A stretch of 64,000 bases of DNA. Origin: Phycisphaerales bacterium. Lineage in GTDB: Bacteria > Planctomycetota > Phycisphaerae > Phycisphaerales > UBA1924. The position numbers and the translations under genes are program-made. Positions 54,901-62,794 of the stretch are shown here, in pieces (the first letter of the stretch is position 1; every line of letters begins with the position of its first letter). Under the pieces are notes generated by a model that saw only the letters and a program-made list of their open reading frames with translations, had not been told where the DNA came from and did no database searches. Location: the NCBI GenBank assembly GCA_035627955.1, contig DASPKU010000006.1, forward strand, positions 124,001-188,000, read 5' to 3'.

Positions 54901-57142
54901 GAGCCCGTTCAACATCCTGCACGACATCGCCGAACTGCAGGACGGCAGCGGCTACCTCGACCAGGACTCGGGTTCGGGGCGCCTCCGAGATCTCCGCCGC
55001 ACCGCCGAGCAGATACTCGAGACGAACCTGGGCGGCAACAACATCGGCACCAACGCCGGCCAGATTGCCGGCATCTACTGGATCCCCGAAATCAACAACG
55101 TCGGCCGTCTCTCGCCGACGACGCCCTCGGGCCTGTTCCCCACGGTGACCACGCTCACCGACCCACCCGTCACCATGCAGCTCTGGCGGACGATCCGTGT
55201 CGACAACGTGGACGAGGCGGGGCGCACCAACCTTACCGGCAACGATCAGCTCGTCGACCGCCTGCGCATCCTCGCGGAGGACTACGTCACGGACGCGGCC
55301 GGCAACGGCTTCAATCGCTTCCTCCCGGGGTCGGCGACCACCCCTCAGCAGCATGAGATCGACGGCAGCGACGCCGCCGACACCTCGAAGCTGTACATGG
55401 TCACCTTCTCGGCCACAGTGAGCCGCCCTGGGGACCCCGCGCCCGCCGCCCCTCCGCGTGGTTCGATCCCCGCGTACTGCCTGGAGCCCAAGTTCCAGGA
55501 CTCAACCGCCCCCTGGAACGTTCTCGACGATGACGGCATGGACACCGACAGCCTGCCCGACTCGGACCCTCAATACTGGTCCGGTTCGAGCGACCCGAAC
55601 TTCATCGGCCGGGCTGAATCCGTTCGCGCGTGGTACTCCAACATGACCGGCCCCGCGGGCACAGAGCTCGAGCGCCCCATCCACGAGCACCCAAACGAGC
55701 TCGACGCGCCCACGGGTGCGACTGCGTGGATGTCGGCCGACAGTGTGCAGCGGCCATACGACCGGCACCGCATCGAAGTCCCCATCCTCGACAACAACCT
55801 TCAGACCACCGGCACAGTTGCCGGCAACTCGGTCACCACGACCACCGTCCGGCCGGCGGACCTGCTGCTCCCGCTCGGTGTGGGCCCGGAGGAGATGCCG
55901 CTGGACTTCAGCAGCGGCACCCCCACGCTGATCACCGACCTCGAGCGCCGCTGGACGACGCTGGGCGAGGCGCTCGCGATGTCGCTGCTCTACCAGACGA
56001 ACCCGTCGCCCGTTCCTGAGGACGTCAGCAGCATCTTCTACCCCGTGGCTGGCAGCTCCCTCGACCCGCTCTTCACCGACCGTGGCGGCCTGCGGCTCGA
56101 CGCATTCCCGCCATTCATCGATGTCAACACGGACACTATCTTCGACCCTCTCGTGGACGAGCGCATCGGAACACAGGCGCCCCTCGCCCTGAGCATCCTC
56201 GACAACTTCACCACCAGCCCCGCCGACTTCATCATTGCCGATGACCCCGCGGACTTCGACCGCAACTACCGCTGGGACACGCTCAAGCGCGCCACCCCTG
56301 GCACGGTCAACTTCAACACGGCCGCGCTCAACACCCTCCGCGCTGGCTTCCCCACGCTGTGCCCGCCACCTGACACCGAGTTTGTCGGCGGTGCACCATG
56401 GTGGTGGTGGTCCGGTGGCGAGCTGAACCAGCGCAGCGACATCGCCGCGACCATCGTAAGCTACCGCGACAAGGTCGATCAGTACGTGCACGCCCTGGCG
56501 CAGGTCGCTGACATGGCCAACGCGCCCGGGAACGCGCCGCCGAACACGCCCGCGGGTCGGCAGGACCGCCTCGTCACCTTCGAGTTCAATACTTCGACAC
56601 CCGCCGATCCCGACCGCGACGAGGGTCGCACCGGGGGGACCCGGATTATCGGCATCGGCGAGCGCGCCGGGTTCCGCACCCGCGGCGAGCTCCTCGCGGC
56701 CAACTTCCTCTACGGGAACGACCCGGCCAATCCCAATCTGTTCCGCGGCTGGCCCGGCAACATGACCTTCCTCGGCCACGACGTGAACGCCTCCGGCCAG
56801 GAGACGCCAACCGGCATCGAGGGCCTCGACACGCTGCTCCACCGCGACAGCACCGGCGCCATCATCCCCAACGAGATCCCCAACTCCTACAAGGAGCAGC
56901 TCGCAGTCATCAACAGCGTGGTCAACTCCGCCTCCACCCGCAGCGACTACTTCATCTGCTGGTTCCTGGTGCACGGGTACAAGAAGAGCGACGTCGAGAG
57001 CCTCACCGACGCCGACCCCATGGTCCCCACCATGGCCCGCCGCTTCCTGATGATCGTCGACCGCAGCAAGGTCACCCGCCTGGGCGAGAAGCCCAACGTG
57101 ATCCTGTTCAAGGAGGTCCCCGTCGACCCGGCCCCGCGCTGA
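51935..57142 (+). CDS. Giant GspK/PilX-like minor pseudopilin, 1735 aa
   Basis: The N-terminal 60 residues hold one membrane helix after a basic patch (RRRGSFLIIVVGTLALLAVLAIIY), as in GspK/PilX proteins, which lack the E+5. Two 'N-x-N-T-A' sites of the type found in GspK helix-hairpin regions are present: MINVNTAT near residue 365 and VNFNTAALNTLRAGFP near residue 1456. The ~1100 residues between them show no known domain. An EF-hand-like DADGDGMFD lies near residue 316. GGAAGGA precedes the ATG. It is the last gene of the block, and its length is about five times a normal GspK. Confidence 0.8.
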   Translation: MTTNETKQPMILARAGRGVASLLRSLAGTPAGWQSSRRRGSFLIIVVGTLALLAVLAIIYSSIGSHDVRMTAAVKKQERIETIPDQVKDYLITIIGESTLGTFYDSRRYVAGNIPLSRMTFDYPATNYDARSDQLTPTATNMPFTPTGSVSGFMGSYNFTDQARHPVNIMPFVWAPSTPWLADTEPTYLGDPLDALAGEQDRLYQYRRDWRKISNIAPDGRFVNLANLRPNRHGWNANHKQMAENTNYIYSGDPANFAQGATVRNTDFVSPIVPMDLDVPAHFDSRQIWLFRPARANALRQPGDFNYDLNLFADADGDGMFDSRWQELRELRVTPGGTVQKDYLDIDDSLRVFVAVRIIDASAMINVNTATDQRGAPTALAPLGLTPGDVDLRKLLTGWDARIASETGPDPASFGRGHEWLHQEFPFPAPNTASEYNRDPFNYEVGDDKAGRDLTFTSGIYAYDALRLSILTGVTPQLGLTGADIGTTYEATYSVPHDSWDYTNQPLYKADHYHRTAVSLQGAMREMNLPTGAPASVRMLGGFNADEMFELYARRVVNDPTITSTLELTLGGRADASSAPPNETRFSPLRSNRPLEIERRSFSQFSAVHDDDYARTMRLFELDQRSRLTTISGARELRFAPSTINSGGLRSIDPYELGQSELRVDVRLAMADINNQIADPILSAQAKAAGTYSIFRSYVDALAPRLGFGTPWTSPQLQERATEFYGHRGPEMALRVAAHMAVNFIDCFDRAIPATTGGAQPPEQPTIHTLLARRDLTDDLNALVITTPEGLAVSSWLAGPTFPVPTTSGSIDVRPLELIPPSASNSATERLAASTDPVVAPVVNVYGIEAQPFITQVASFTVYADKHGTSDGESDEANIQGGEHFSNPDLMYRMVAVQLHNPFHVDIKLSHQDPTPGVETPLAVDGSSTDSSYYYLQFGDKQFKLAQLVEAVDPTTGKYSASHPTPPETTAEPITIPAGGTIVVYALTKSPFNILHDIAELQDGSGYLDQDSGSGRLRDLRRTAEQILETNLGGNNIGTNAGQIAGIYWIPEINNVGRLSPTTPSGLFPTVTTLTDPPVTMQLWRTIRVDNVDEAGRTNLTGNDQLVDRLRILAEDYVTDAAGNGFNRFLPGSATTPQQHEIDGSDAADTSKLYMVTFSATVSRPGDPAPAAPPRGSIPAYCLEPKFQDSTAPWNVLDDDGMDTDSLPDSDPQYWSGSSDPNFIGRAESVRAWYSNMTGPAGTELERPIHEHPNELDAPTGATAWMSADSVQRPYDRHRIEVPILDNNLQTTGTVAGNSVTTTTVRPADLLLPLGVGPEEMPLDFSSGTPTLITDLERRWTTLGEALAMSLLYQTNPSPVPEDVSSIFYPVAGSSLDPLFTDRGGLRLDAFPPFIDVNTDTIFDPLVDERIGTQAPLALSILDNFTTSPADFIIADDPADFDRNYRWDTLKRATPGTVNFNTAALNTLRAGFPTLCPPPDTEFVGGAPWWWWSGGELNQRSDIAATIVSYRDKVDQYVHALAQVADMANAPGNAPPNTPAGRQDRLVTFEFNTSTPADPDRDEGRTGGTRIIGIGERAGFRTRGELLAANFLYGNDPANPNLFRGWPGNMTFLGHDVNASGQETPTGIEGLDTLLHRDSTGAIIPNEIPNSYKEQLAVINSVVNSASTRSDYFICWFLVHGYKKSDVESLTDADPMVPTMARRFLMIVDRSKVTRLGEKPNVILFKEVPVDPAPR

Positions 57143-57164
57143 CCCGCCCTACACTTCGGCTCAG

Positions 57165-57238
57165 CAGGGTGTAGCTCAGCTTGGTAGAGCGCGTGGTTTG
57201 GGTCCACGAGGTCGCAGGTTCGAATCCTGTCACCCTGA
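57165..57238 (+). tRNA. tRNA-Pro (anticodon TGG)
   Basis: Complete cloverleaf of 74 bases: acceptor CAGGGTG with CACCCTG (the C1-G72 pair is typical of bacterial tRNA-Pro), D arm with GGTAGAGC, anticodon stem CGTGG/CCACG with loop TTTGGGT (anticodon TGG at 57199-57201), and T arm GCAGG-TTCGAAT-CCTGT. The discriminator is A57238. The CCA end is not encoded. Confidence 0.97.
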
Positions 57239-57274
57239 CTTTCCCGGTAAACGCAACGGTGCGGGCGCGAGTCG

Positions 57275-58012
57275 TCAGGCCTCTTTCAGCAGCCGGCGCA
57301 GCAGCCGGGCGTTCTTGATCGCGTACGCGTCGCGGTCGTTGTTGAAGTAGCAGTACACACGCCGCGCCCCGCAGGTCGTGATCCTCTCGGCCCAGCCCTC
57401 AAGCTCCTCGCGCGAATAGTCGTGGCGGTACCAGCGTTTCACGCCGTGGAAGCGGATATAAACGTCCAGCCCGGTCTTGACCAGTGTGTCGGGCAGCCGC
57501 GGCCCGCTCGTGCAGCAGAACAGCACCCCGCCCTCGCTGGCGTCGCTCGCCTCGCGGATGATCGCGAACGCCTCGTCGTTCCACCAGCCCCGGTGCCGGA
57601 ACTCCAGTACATTGGTCCACCGTGGATCCAGTTGATTGAGGATGCGGCGCAAGCGCGCCGGCGTGTAGCGGAAGCTCGGGGGCATTTGGAACAGGAACGC
57701 GCCCATGTGCTTCCCGAGCACCTCGCCCAGCGAGCAGAACTCGCGGATGAGCTTCCTGGTGCCCTGGAAGCGGCGGTCATGCGTGATCTCGCCGTTCACC
57801 TTCACGCTGTAGACGAAGTTGCGGTGTGCATCGCGCAGCCACCGCTTGACCGTCGAGGGCTGGGGCCAGCGGTAGAAGGGGGCGTTGAGCTCGACCGTGT
57901 TGAAGCTCCGCCGGTAATGGGCGAACCACTTGTGCGAGGAGAGCTCCTGGGGGTAGAAGCAGCCGTGCCAGTGGCGGTAGTACCACCCCGAGCAGCCGAC
58001 CCGGATATCCAT
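57275..58012 (-). CDS. DUF72 family protein
   Basis: 245-aa TIM-barrel-like protein. It starts MDIRVGCSGWYYRHWHGCFYPQEL and continues with FNTVELNAPFYRWP, FVYSVKVNGEITH, FLFQMPPSFR, VLEFRHRGWWNDE and RFHGVKRWYRHDYSREEL, all standard DUF72 landmarks; YCYFNNDRDAYAIKNA closes it. Biochemical function is unknown for the family. ATG 58012 is selected because the conserved protein starts there; 19 further upstream codons are open but unconserved. It is convergent with the tRNA. Confidence 0.9.
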   Translation of the reverse strand: MDIRVGCSGWYYRHWHGCFYPQELSSHKWFAHYRRSFNTVELNAPFYRWPQPSTVKRWLRDAHRNFVYSVKVNGEITHDRRFQGTRKLIREFCSLGEVLGKHMGAFLFQMPPSFRYTPARLRRILNQLDPRWTNVLEFRHRGWWNDEAFAIIREASDASEGGVLFCCTSGPRLPDTLVKTGLDVYIRFHGVKRWYRHDYSREELEGWAERITTCGARRVYCYFNNDRDAYAIKNARLLRRLLKEA

Positions 58013-58074
58013 GCTCGCACCCTGGGCCACGCTCCAGTATGCCCCGGGCCCGGCCGGCGTGCGACGCAATGACA

Positions 58075-58103
58075 GCGGGGCCGGCCAGAACGGCCAGCCC
58101 CGC
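58075..58103 (-). terminator. Terminator-like hairpin after the secreted protein gene
   Basis: GCGGGGCCGGCC (58075-58086) and GGCCAGCCCCGC (58092-58103) pair with one mismatch around AGAAC. It lies about 30 bases after the stop of the leftward gene at 58133. There is no T-run, so it may be a transcript-end stabiliser. Confidence 0.5.
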
Positions 58104-58132
58104 GCGATTCGGCCTCCACCATCCGGCGGGGC

Positions 58133-58876
58133 TTACTTCTGAGCGACCTTGACCACGGGGGCCGCGGCCTTGGGCTGCTCATCCACCTTCTTCGCGATCA
58201 CGGCATCCTTGGGCAGCACCTTGGGGGCGGTGCTCTTGAGGGCGACGGTGGGGAGCGTGATCACCGGCTTGGCCTGCACCTTCATGCGCGACTTGAACGC
58301 AGGGATCTCGGGGTTGACCTCTATGACGCCGCGGGGCTCGGGCAGGCGCGTCTCGCGCTTCGCCTCAGGCAGGTTGTAGAGCACCGCGTCGTTGACGTGC
58401 GTGCGCACGCCGCCGACGTAGTTGTTGTCCTTGAGCCACTGCTGGCGGGCCTCCTCGGCGCGCCGAGCCATCTTCGTGTGGGCGCGGCTGTAGGCGTCGC
58501 TGTAGGGGCTCGCCTGCTGCTGCGCCACGGGCGTCCAGGGGCTGAACTCGACGGTGGTGGTGGGGTGGTAGCGGAAGAGGCCCTCGACTTGCGCCGTCAC
58601 GCGCACGCCCTCTTCACCGAGCGCACCGTGCGCCGCGGCCGCGTCAGCCGCCGGGCCGCGAGCCCCGAGCTCGTGCTGGCCGATGATGGCGCGGCCCTTG
58701 TACACGCGCCCGTTGACCACCTGCTGGCTTCCCACGCCCGGGAAGGAGTACGTCGGGCTGCTGTTGCTCTGCACGTGCACGCTTTGGGCCGTGTAGTTGG
58801 GCGAGCGGGGCGAGCACGTTTCGGGAGCGCCGTTCTGGGCGGCCAGCGCCGCCGCCGCGATGACTGCGAGCATCAT
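58133..58876 (-). CDS. Exported protein of unknown function
   Basis: 247 residues starting with MMLAVIAAAALAAQNGAPE, a short signal peptide. The mature part has no recognised domain. A ~20-residue Ala/Gly-rich stretch is followed by basic, Lys/Val/Pro-rich segments, and the C-terminus repeats A-P-x-V-x-K/P-K words (APKVLPKDAV, AAAPVVKVAQK). AAAGGT lies just before ATG 58876. No partner gene is evident. Confidence 0.65.
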   Translation of the reverse strand: MMLAVIAAAALAAQNGAPETCSPRSPNYTAQSVHVQSNSSPTYSFPGVGSQQVVNGRVYKGRAIIGQHELGARGPAADAAAAHGALGEEGVRVTAQVEGLFRYHPTTTVEFSPWTPVAQQQASPYSDAYSRAHTKMARRAEEARQQWLKDNNYVGGVRTHVNDAVLYNLPEAKRETRLPEPRGVIEVNPEIPAFKSRMKVQAKPVITLPTVALKSTAPKVLPKDAVIAKKVDEQPKAAAPVVKVAQK

Positions 58877-59057
58877 GTCTGCACCTTTCTGTTGGATGTC
58901 GGCCGCACCCGCTCCACGCCCGGGGCCCGCCGCCTCAAGGATGCAACGGAACTTCAGGGAATCAAGCAGAATGGGCGTGGCGCGTGCCGGGAAGAGCGGT
59001 CAACCGCCCCTGTTGCTCCGCCGCACACGGCTATAGGACCCTGCCCTCGGGTGGTTC

Positions 59058-60158
59058 TCACGGCAGCGGCAGCGGCTCGTCGGACGACAGCCAGTCGTAC
59101 GCGCTGAGCACGGCCCGCACGTGGTCGCTCGCGCGCCGGGCGGTCTTCACGTGCTCGCGGGCGGTCTTGGAGAGGGCTCGCGCCCGCTCGGGGCTGGTCA
59201 CCACGTCCCGCAGCACGGCGGACCACTCCGCGGCCATGGGCCGCTTCACCAGCCGGGCGGTAAGCCCATCCTGGAGGATGCTGACCATCGGATCCGCCCC
59301 GGCTACGACAACCATCCCGGTGGCCATGGCCTCGAGGAGGATGCTCCGCTGCTCGCCGTGGGCTTCGGGCTGGACGAGGATGTCGCCGTAGAGCAGCAGG
59401 TCGCGCCGGCCCTCGAGCTCGTCGATGAGGGAGAGGTTGTGCAGAATGCCCAGCTTGCGGGCGAGCGCCCACGCGTCGGTCCGGCGCGCGGCGAGCGCGT
59501 CGCAGAAGATGAGCAGGTCTGGCCGTTCACGGGCGATGGCCGCGATGCCCTCGATCGCGGTGCGGAAGGCCTGCTCGTCGCGCCCGGAGCCGACGAGCAT
59601 GATGGAAGGGGCACGCCCCTCGGTCAGGATTTCGCGGGCCGTGGAGGGGGTGTGCACGCCCCACGCCGCCAGCCGCACCGCCGGGTGCTCCCCGCCCGCG
59701 GGCACCTTGAGCAGCGCCCGCTCGATCGCCTGATCGGGCGCGATGAAGAGCGGCGCGTCGTCGTCGAGGTGAATCGTTTTCGCCCGATCGACAAGGCCGG
59801 AGCGCCAGACTTCGAGGGCGAGGCCAGCGCCGATCTCGGACGCGAGGTCGGCGCCCAGGTGCCACACCGAGCCGCCGAAGACGTGCACCACGTCGATGCC
59901 CGTAGCTTCGGTCGTCGAGTCCATCTCGGCGACGGCCCGCACGAGCTTCCGCACCGCGAGCGGGCGCGTCAGCAGCAGCGTCTTGGATGAGTACGTCAGC
60001 ACCCGCGAGAACACGCCCTCACTCGAATCGGTCGGCGTGCCTTCGGGCACGGCGTGGATCACGCGCACGCCCTCATCCGCGAGGCCGATCTCGAGGCGCG
60101 TCAGCAGCCCACGCTCGCGGCTGGCGAAGAACTCGTCGGCGAGGATCAGGACGCGCAT
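59058..60158 (-). CDS. Glycosyltransferase family 4-like protein
   Basis: 366-aa two-Rossmann-domain protein. The N-terminal half opens with RVLILADEFFASRERGLLTRLEIGLADEGVRVIHAVPEG. The C-terminal half has the GT-B features: SIMLVGSGRDEQAFRTAIEGI, LLLYGDILVQPEAHGEQRSILLEAMATGMVVVAG (E...E spacing like EX7E enzymes), then AEWSAVLRDVV. Donor and acceptor are unknown. ATG 60158 has TAGGAT exactly six bases upstream and no Shine-Dalgarno sequence. Confidence 0.82.
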   Translation of the reverse strand: MRVLILADEFFASRERGLLTRLEIGLADEGVRVIHAVPEGTPTDSSEGVFSRVLTYSSKTLLLTRPLAVRKLVRAVAEMDSTTEATGIDVVHVFGGSVWHLGADLASEIGAGLALEVWRSGLVDRAKTIHLDDDAPLFIAPDQAIERALLKVPAGGEHPAVRLAAWGVHTPSTAREILTEGRAPSIMLVGSGRDEQAFRTAIEGIAAIARERPDLLIFCDALAARRTDAWALARKLGILHNLSLIDELEGRRDLLLYGDILVQPEAHGEQRSILLEAMATGMVVVAGADPMVSILQDGLTARLVKRPMAAEWSAVLRDVVTSPERARALSKTAREHVKTARRASDHVRAVLSAYDWLSSDEPLPLP

Positions 60159-60164
60159 CGGGTG

Positions 60165-60170
60165 ATCCTA
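60165..60170 (-). promoter_or_regulatory. -10-like TAGGAT six bases before the glycosyltransferase start
   Basis: TAGGAT on the minus strand matches the -10 consensus at four of six positions and ends six bases before ATG 60158. It is one of several genes in this window with the same spacing. Confidence 0.4.
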
Positions 60171-60195
60171 TGGGCCCACGTGCCACGATCATGCT

Positions 60196-61287
60196 TCATG
60201 ATCGTGTACGGACCTCCCCGCGCCTGAACGAGAGGTCCGGCGGCCGGCAAGCAGCACCCGCGACGGTCGCCGTGCGCCAGACACCAACCCAGTGCTCGGG
60301 CTCGACCTCCAGCAGCTCGTACTCGCCAGCGGGGCGTTCGGCCCGATGCAGGTCCGCCGGTACCTGGTGCCACGGCCACCACGCCCGCACGCCGCGCTCG
60401 CCACCGGGCAGGCGCGCGGCCTCGGCGGGGTTGTCGACGATCTCCTTGACGGTGACCAGCCGATCGCGCCGGTTTGTCATGCGCGGGATGGAGTTGAGCA
60501 GGCCTCGGGTGTAGGGGTGCAGGGGAGCGCGGAAAAGGTCGGTGACGCGGGCGTACTCGACCACGCGCCCGGCGTACATGACACAGACGACGTCTGCGTT
60601 CTCAGCCACGACGCCCAGGTCGTGGGTGATGAGGAGCACGCCCATGCCGCGCTGCCGCTGGAGCGAGCGGAGGAGCGCGAGCACCTGCGCCTGGACGGTT
60701 ACGTCGAGCGCCGTGGTTGGTTCGTCGGCCAGCAGCAGCCTGGGCTGGCACGCGAGGGCCATCGCGATCATCACGCGCTGCCGCATGCCGCCGGAGAACT
60801 GGTGCGGGTACTGGTCGATGCGGTTCACGGGGTCGACGATGCCCACCTCCGCAAGCGAGCCGAGCGCGACTTCGCGGGCCTGCTTCCGCGACATGCTGCG
60901 GTGCAGCTGCACGGCCTCGATGATCTGCTCGCCCACGGAGTACACCGGGTTCAGGCTGGTCATCGGCTCCTGGAAGATCATCGCGATCTCGTTGCCGCGG
61001 ACCTTGCGGATCTGGTCGGGGGTGAGCGCGAGCAGGTCGACCGGTGCTCGCCCATTACCGCCATCAAAGAACGCCTGCCCGCGGTCAAACCGCCCGGGCG
61101 GGCGCGGCACCAGCTGCAAAATACTCATCGCCGACACGCTCTTCCCACAGCCCGACTCGCCGACGACTGCGACCGTCTGCTGCGGGTACACCGTGAGCGA
61201 GAGGCCGTCCACCGCCTGCAGGCGCGGCCCGCCGCGGTTGGCGAACGAGAGCGCGAAGTCCCGCACGGAGAGCAGTGGGGCGGTCAT
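60196..61287 (-). CDS. Oligopeptide/dipeptide ABC transporter ATPase (OppD/DppD type)
   Basis: 363-aa nucleotide-binding subunit. Walker A is GESGCGKS, the signature [15 protein letters not shown], Walker [16 protein letters not shown], and [28 protein letters not shown] follows. [14 protein letters not shown] marks the Opp/Dpp subgroup. After it, the usual cysteine-rich segment (CPFxxRC) is missing and is replaced by an unrelated ~65-residue tail. It overlaps the permease gene by four bases (ATGA). No substrate-binding protein or second ATPase follows. Confidence 0.92.
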   Translation of the reverse strand: MTAPLLSVRDFALSFANRGGPRLQAVDGLSLTVYPQQTVAVVGESGCGKSVSAMSILQLVPRPPGRFDRGQAFFDGGNGRAPVDLLALTPDQIRKVRGNEIAMIFQEPMTSLNPVYSVGEQIIEAVQLHRSMSRKQAREVALGSLAEVGIVDPVNRIDQYPHQFSGGMRQRVMIAMALACQPRLLLADEPTTALDVTVQAQVLALLRSLQRQRGMGVLLITHDLGVVAENADVVCVMYAGRVVEYARVTDLFRAPLHPYTRGLLNSIPRMTNRRDRLVTVKEIVDNPAEAARLPGGERGVRAWWPWHQVPADLHRAERPAGEYELLEVEPEHWVGVWRTATVAGAACRPPDLSFRRGEVRTRS

Positions 61288-62549
61288 CGGCGCGCCCTCT
61301 TGGGGTCGATCGCCTCGCGCAGGCCCTCGCCGACGAAGTTCAGCGCCAGCAGTGTCGAGCCCAGGAGCAGGCACGGGAACAGCAGCAGCCACCAGTTGCT
61401 GTCGTAGGAGTTGAGTTGTTCGAGGCCGTCAGCCGCGAGATTGCCCCAGCTCGGCAGCGGTGGCTTGACACCGATGCCCAGGAAGCTGAGGAACGACTCC
61501 TGGAGCATCGCCTGCGGCACCGTGAGCGTCGCGTACACGATGATCGGCCCTGCGAGATTCGGCAGCAGGTGCTTGCGGAACAGGCGCGGCAGCGGCACAC
61601 CCACCGCCCGCGCCGCCTCCACGAACGGCTGGTTCTTCAGGCTCAACACCTGCCCGCGAATGACCCGCGACATCGTCAGCCAGCTCAGGCCGCCGATCGC
61701 CACCAGCAGCGTGACCACATCGAGCGTGCGGCGGGCGCCGGTGGACATCTCACGCGCGGGGAGCGCCTCGGCGGCTCGGGTTTCAAGCTGCTTGCGGAGC
61801 TCAGTGTCGGCCTCGAGCAGTTCCCGAGCGGCGTCATCGCTGGTGAGGCCGCGCTGGGTCGCGATCGCCGCGGCCTCGACGTGCACCCAGCCGGCCCGCT
61901 CCTTGTTGCGGGCCACGTACTCGCCGATGAGGGCATCCCCCGCAACCGCGAGCAGCACCACGAGCAGCACGTATGGCAGCCCGTACAGCACATCCACCAC
62001 GCGCATCATGAGGGCGTCGGCGGTCCCGCCCGCGTAACCCGCCACGGCCCCGTACACCGTGCCGATGAACACCGACAGCAACGCGGCCGCGAGTCCGATG
62101 CCCAGCGACAGCCCCCCGCCCGCCAGGCACCGCAGCAGCAGGCTGCGCCCCAGCACGTCGGTGCCGAGAAAGTACCGTGGCCAGTGCTCGCTGAGCGCCT
62201 CCGCGGCAGGGCCGCTGGTCGCGCTGAGAACATTCTGAACGCTCATCGCGTGATCGCGGGCGACGCGCTCGACGACCGCGGCATCGACCACCGCGTTGAG
62301 GCGCGCCCGCTGCGTCGGTGTGGGCGTCACCCATGAGGGCGGCAGCCGCCCATACGCCGGCGTTCCCTCGTTGTACCTTGGTCCTGACTTGCCCGCCGGC
62401 ACGCCGAGCGTCCACGGCAGCGACCCCAGGCACACCGCCAGCATCAGCCCCAGGAACGCCATCCCGATCATCCCGGCCACGCTGCGCGTGAACGGGTTAT
62501 CCCGCTTCAGCGGCGGCGCGGCGATGGCTGGGACCGACTCCTCGGGCAT
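61284..62549 (-). CDS. Oligopeptide/dipeptide ABC transporter permease (OppC/DppC type) with two insertions
   Basis: 421-aa permease, against about 300 for normal OppC. The family landmarks are present: [15 protein letters not shown], the helix [15 protein letters not shown], and the coupling [21 protein letters not shown] followed by [20 protein letters not shown]. Two extra hydrophilic segments stand out: about 75 residues before GTDVLGR (around 50-125), and about 70 residues between membrane helices (around 210-275, [22 protein letters not shown]...). Both read as charged helices. It is the upstream gene of a two-gene operon with the ATPase. Confidence 0.9.
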   Translation of the reverse strand: MPEESVPAIAAPPLKRDNPFTRSVAGMIGMAFLGLMLAVCLGSLPWTLGVPAGKSGPRYNEGTPAYGRLPPSWVTPTPTQRARLNAVVDAAVVERVARDHAMSVQNVLSATSGPAAEALSEHWPRYFLGTDVLGRSLLLRCLAGGGLSLGIGLAAALLSVFIGTVYGAVAGYAGGTADALMMRVVDVLYGLPYVLLVVLLAVAGDALIGEYVARNKERAGWVHVEAAAIATQRGLTSDDAARELLEADTELRKQLETRAAEALPAREMSTGARRTLDVVTLLVAIGGLSWLTMSRVIRGQVLSLKNQPFVEAARAVGVPLPRLFRKHLLPNLAGPIIVYATLTVPQAMLQESFLSFLGIGVKPPLPSWGNLAADGLEQLNSYDSNWWLLLFPCLLLGSTLLALNFVGEGLREAIDPKRARR

Positions 62550-62578
62550 GGGCGGTCACCATATCGGAACAAAAGAGC

Positions 62579-62596
62579 CGATCGCGCAAGCGATCG
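62579..62596. other. Hairpin with GCAA loop in the imuA/permease intergenic region
   Basis: CGATCGC and GCGATCG form a 7-bp stem around GCAA. It lies between two divergent genes, 30 bases upstream of the permease start; it could be a leader hairpin or an operator. Confidence 0.35.
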
Positions 62597-62722
62597 AGTA
62601 TTCAACCTCAGACTGCCCCCGGACAGCCCACCCGCCCGTTTCCGCCGGCCCACGCTCGCCCTGGCTCCACGTCCCGGGTCAGCCCAGCGCAAAACCACCA
62701 AACAAAATCCTTCTCATCCCAT

Positions 62723-62777
62723 TGACGAAGCCCCGTCTATCCGTATCCTAACAAAAGTCGTCCAGCTCGCAAGCTGG
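62723..62777 (+). promoter_or_regulatory. Candidate promoter and leader hairpin of imuA
   Basis: TTGACG (62723-62728), 16 bases, then TATCCT (62745-62750). Transcription would begin near 62757, just before a hairpin CCAGCT (62762-62767) / AGCTGG (62772-62777). No known SOS box could be recognised. Confidence 0.45.
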
Positions 62778-62794
62778 CTGCTTGAAGGTACGCC

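Noticed and set aside
51797-55354. 1185-codon open frame on the minus strand
   Set aside because: It is exactly antisense to the 1735-aa GspK-like gene, has a composition rich in V, R, G, D and H from GC3 bias, and no start signal or recognisable domain.
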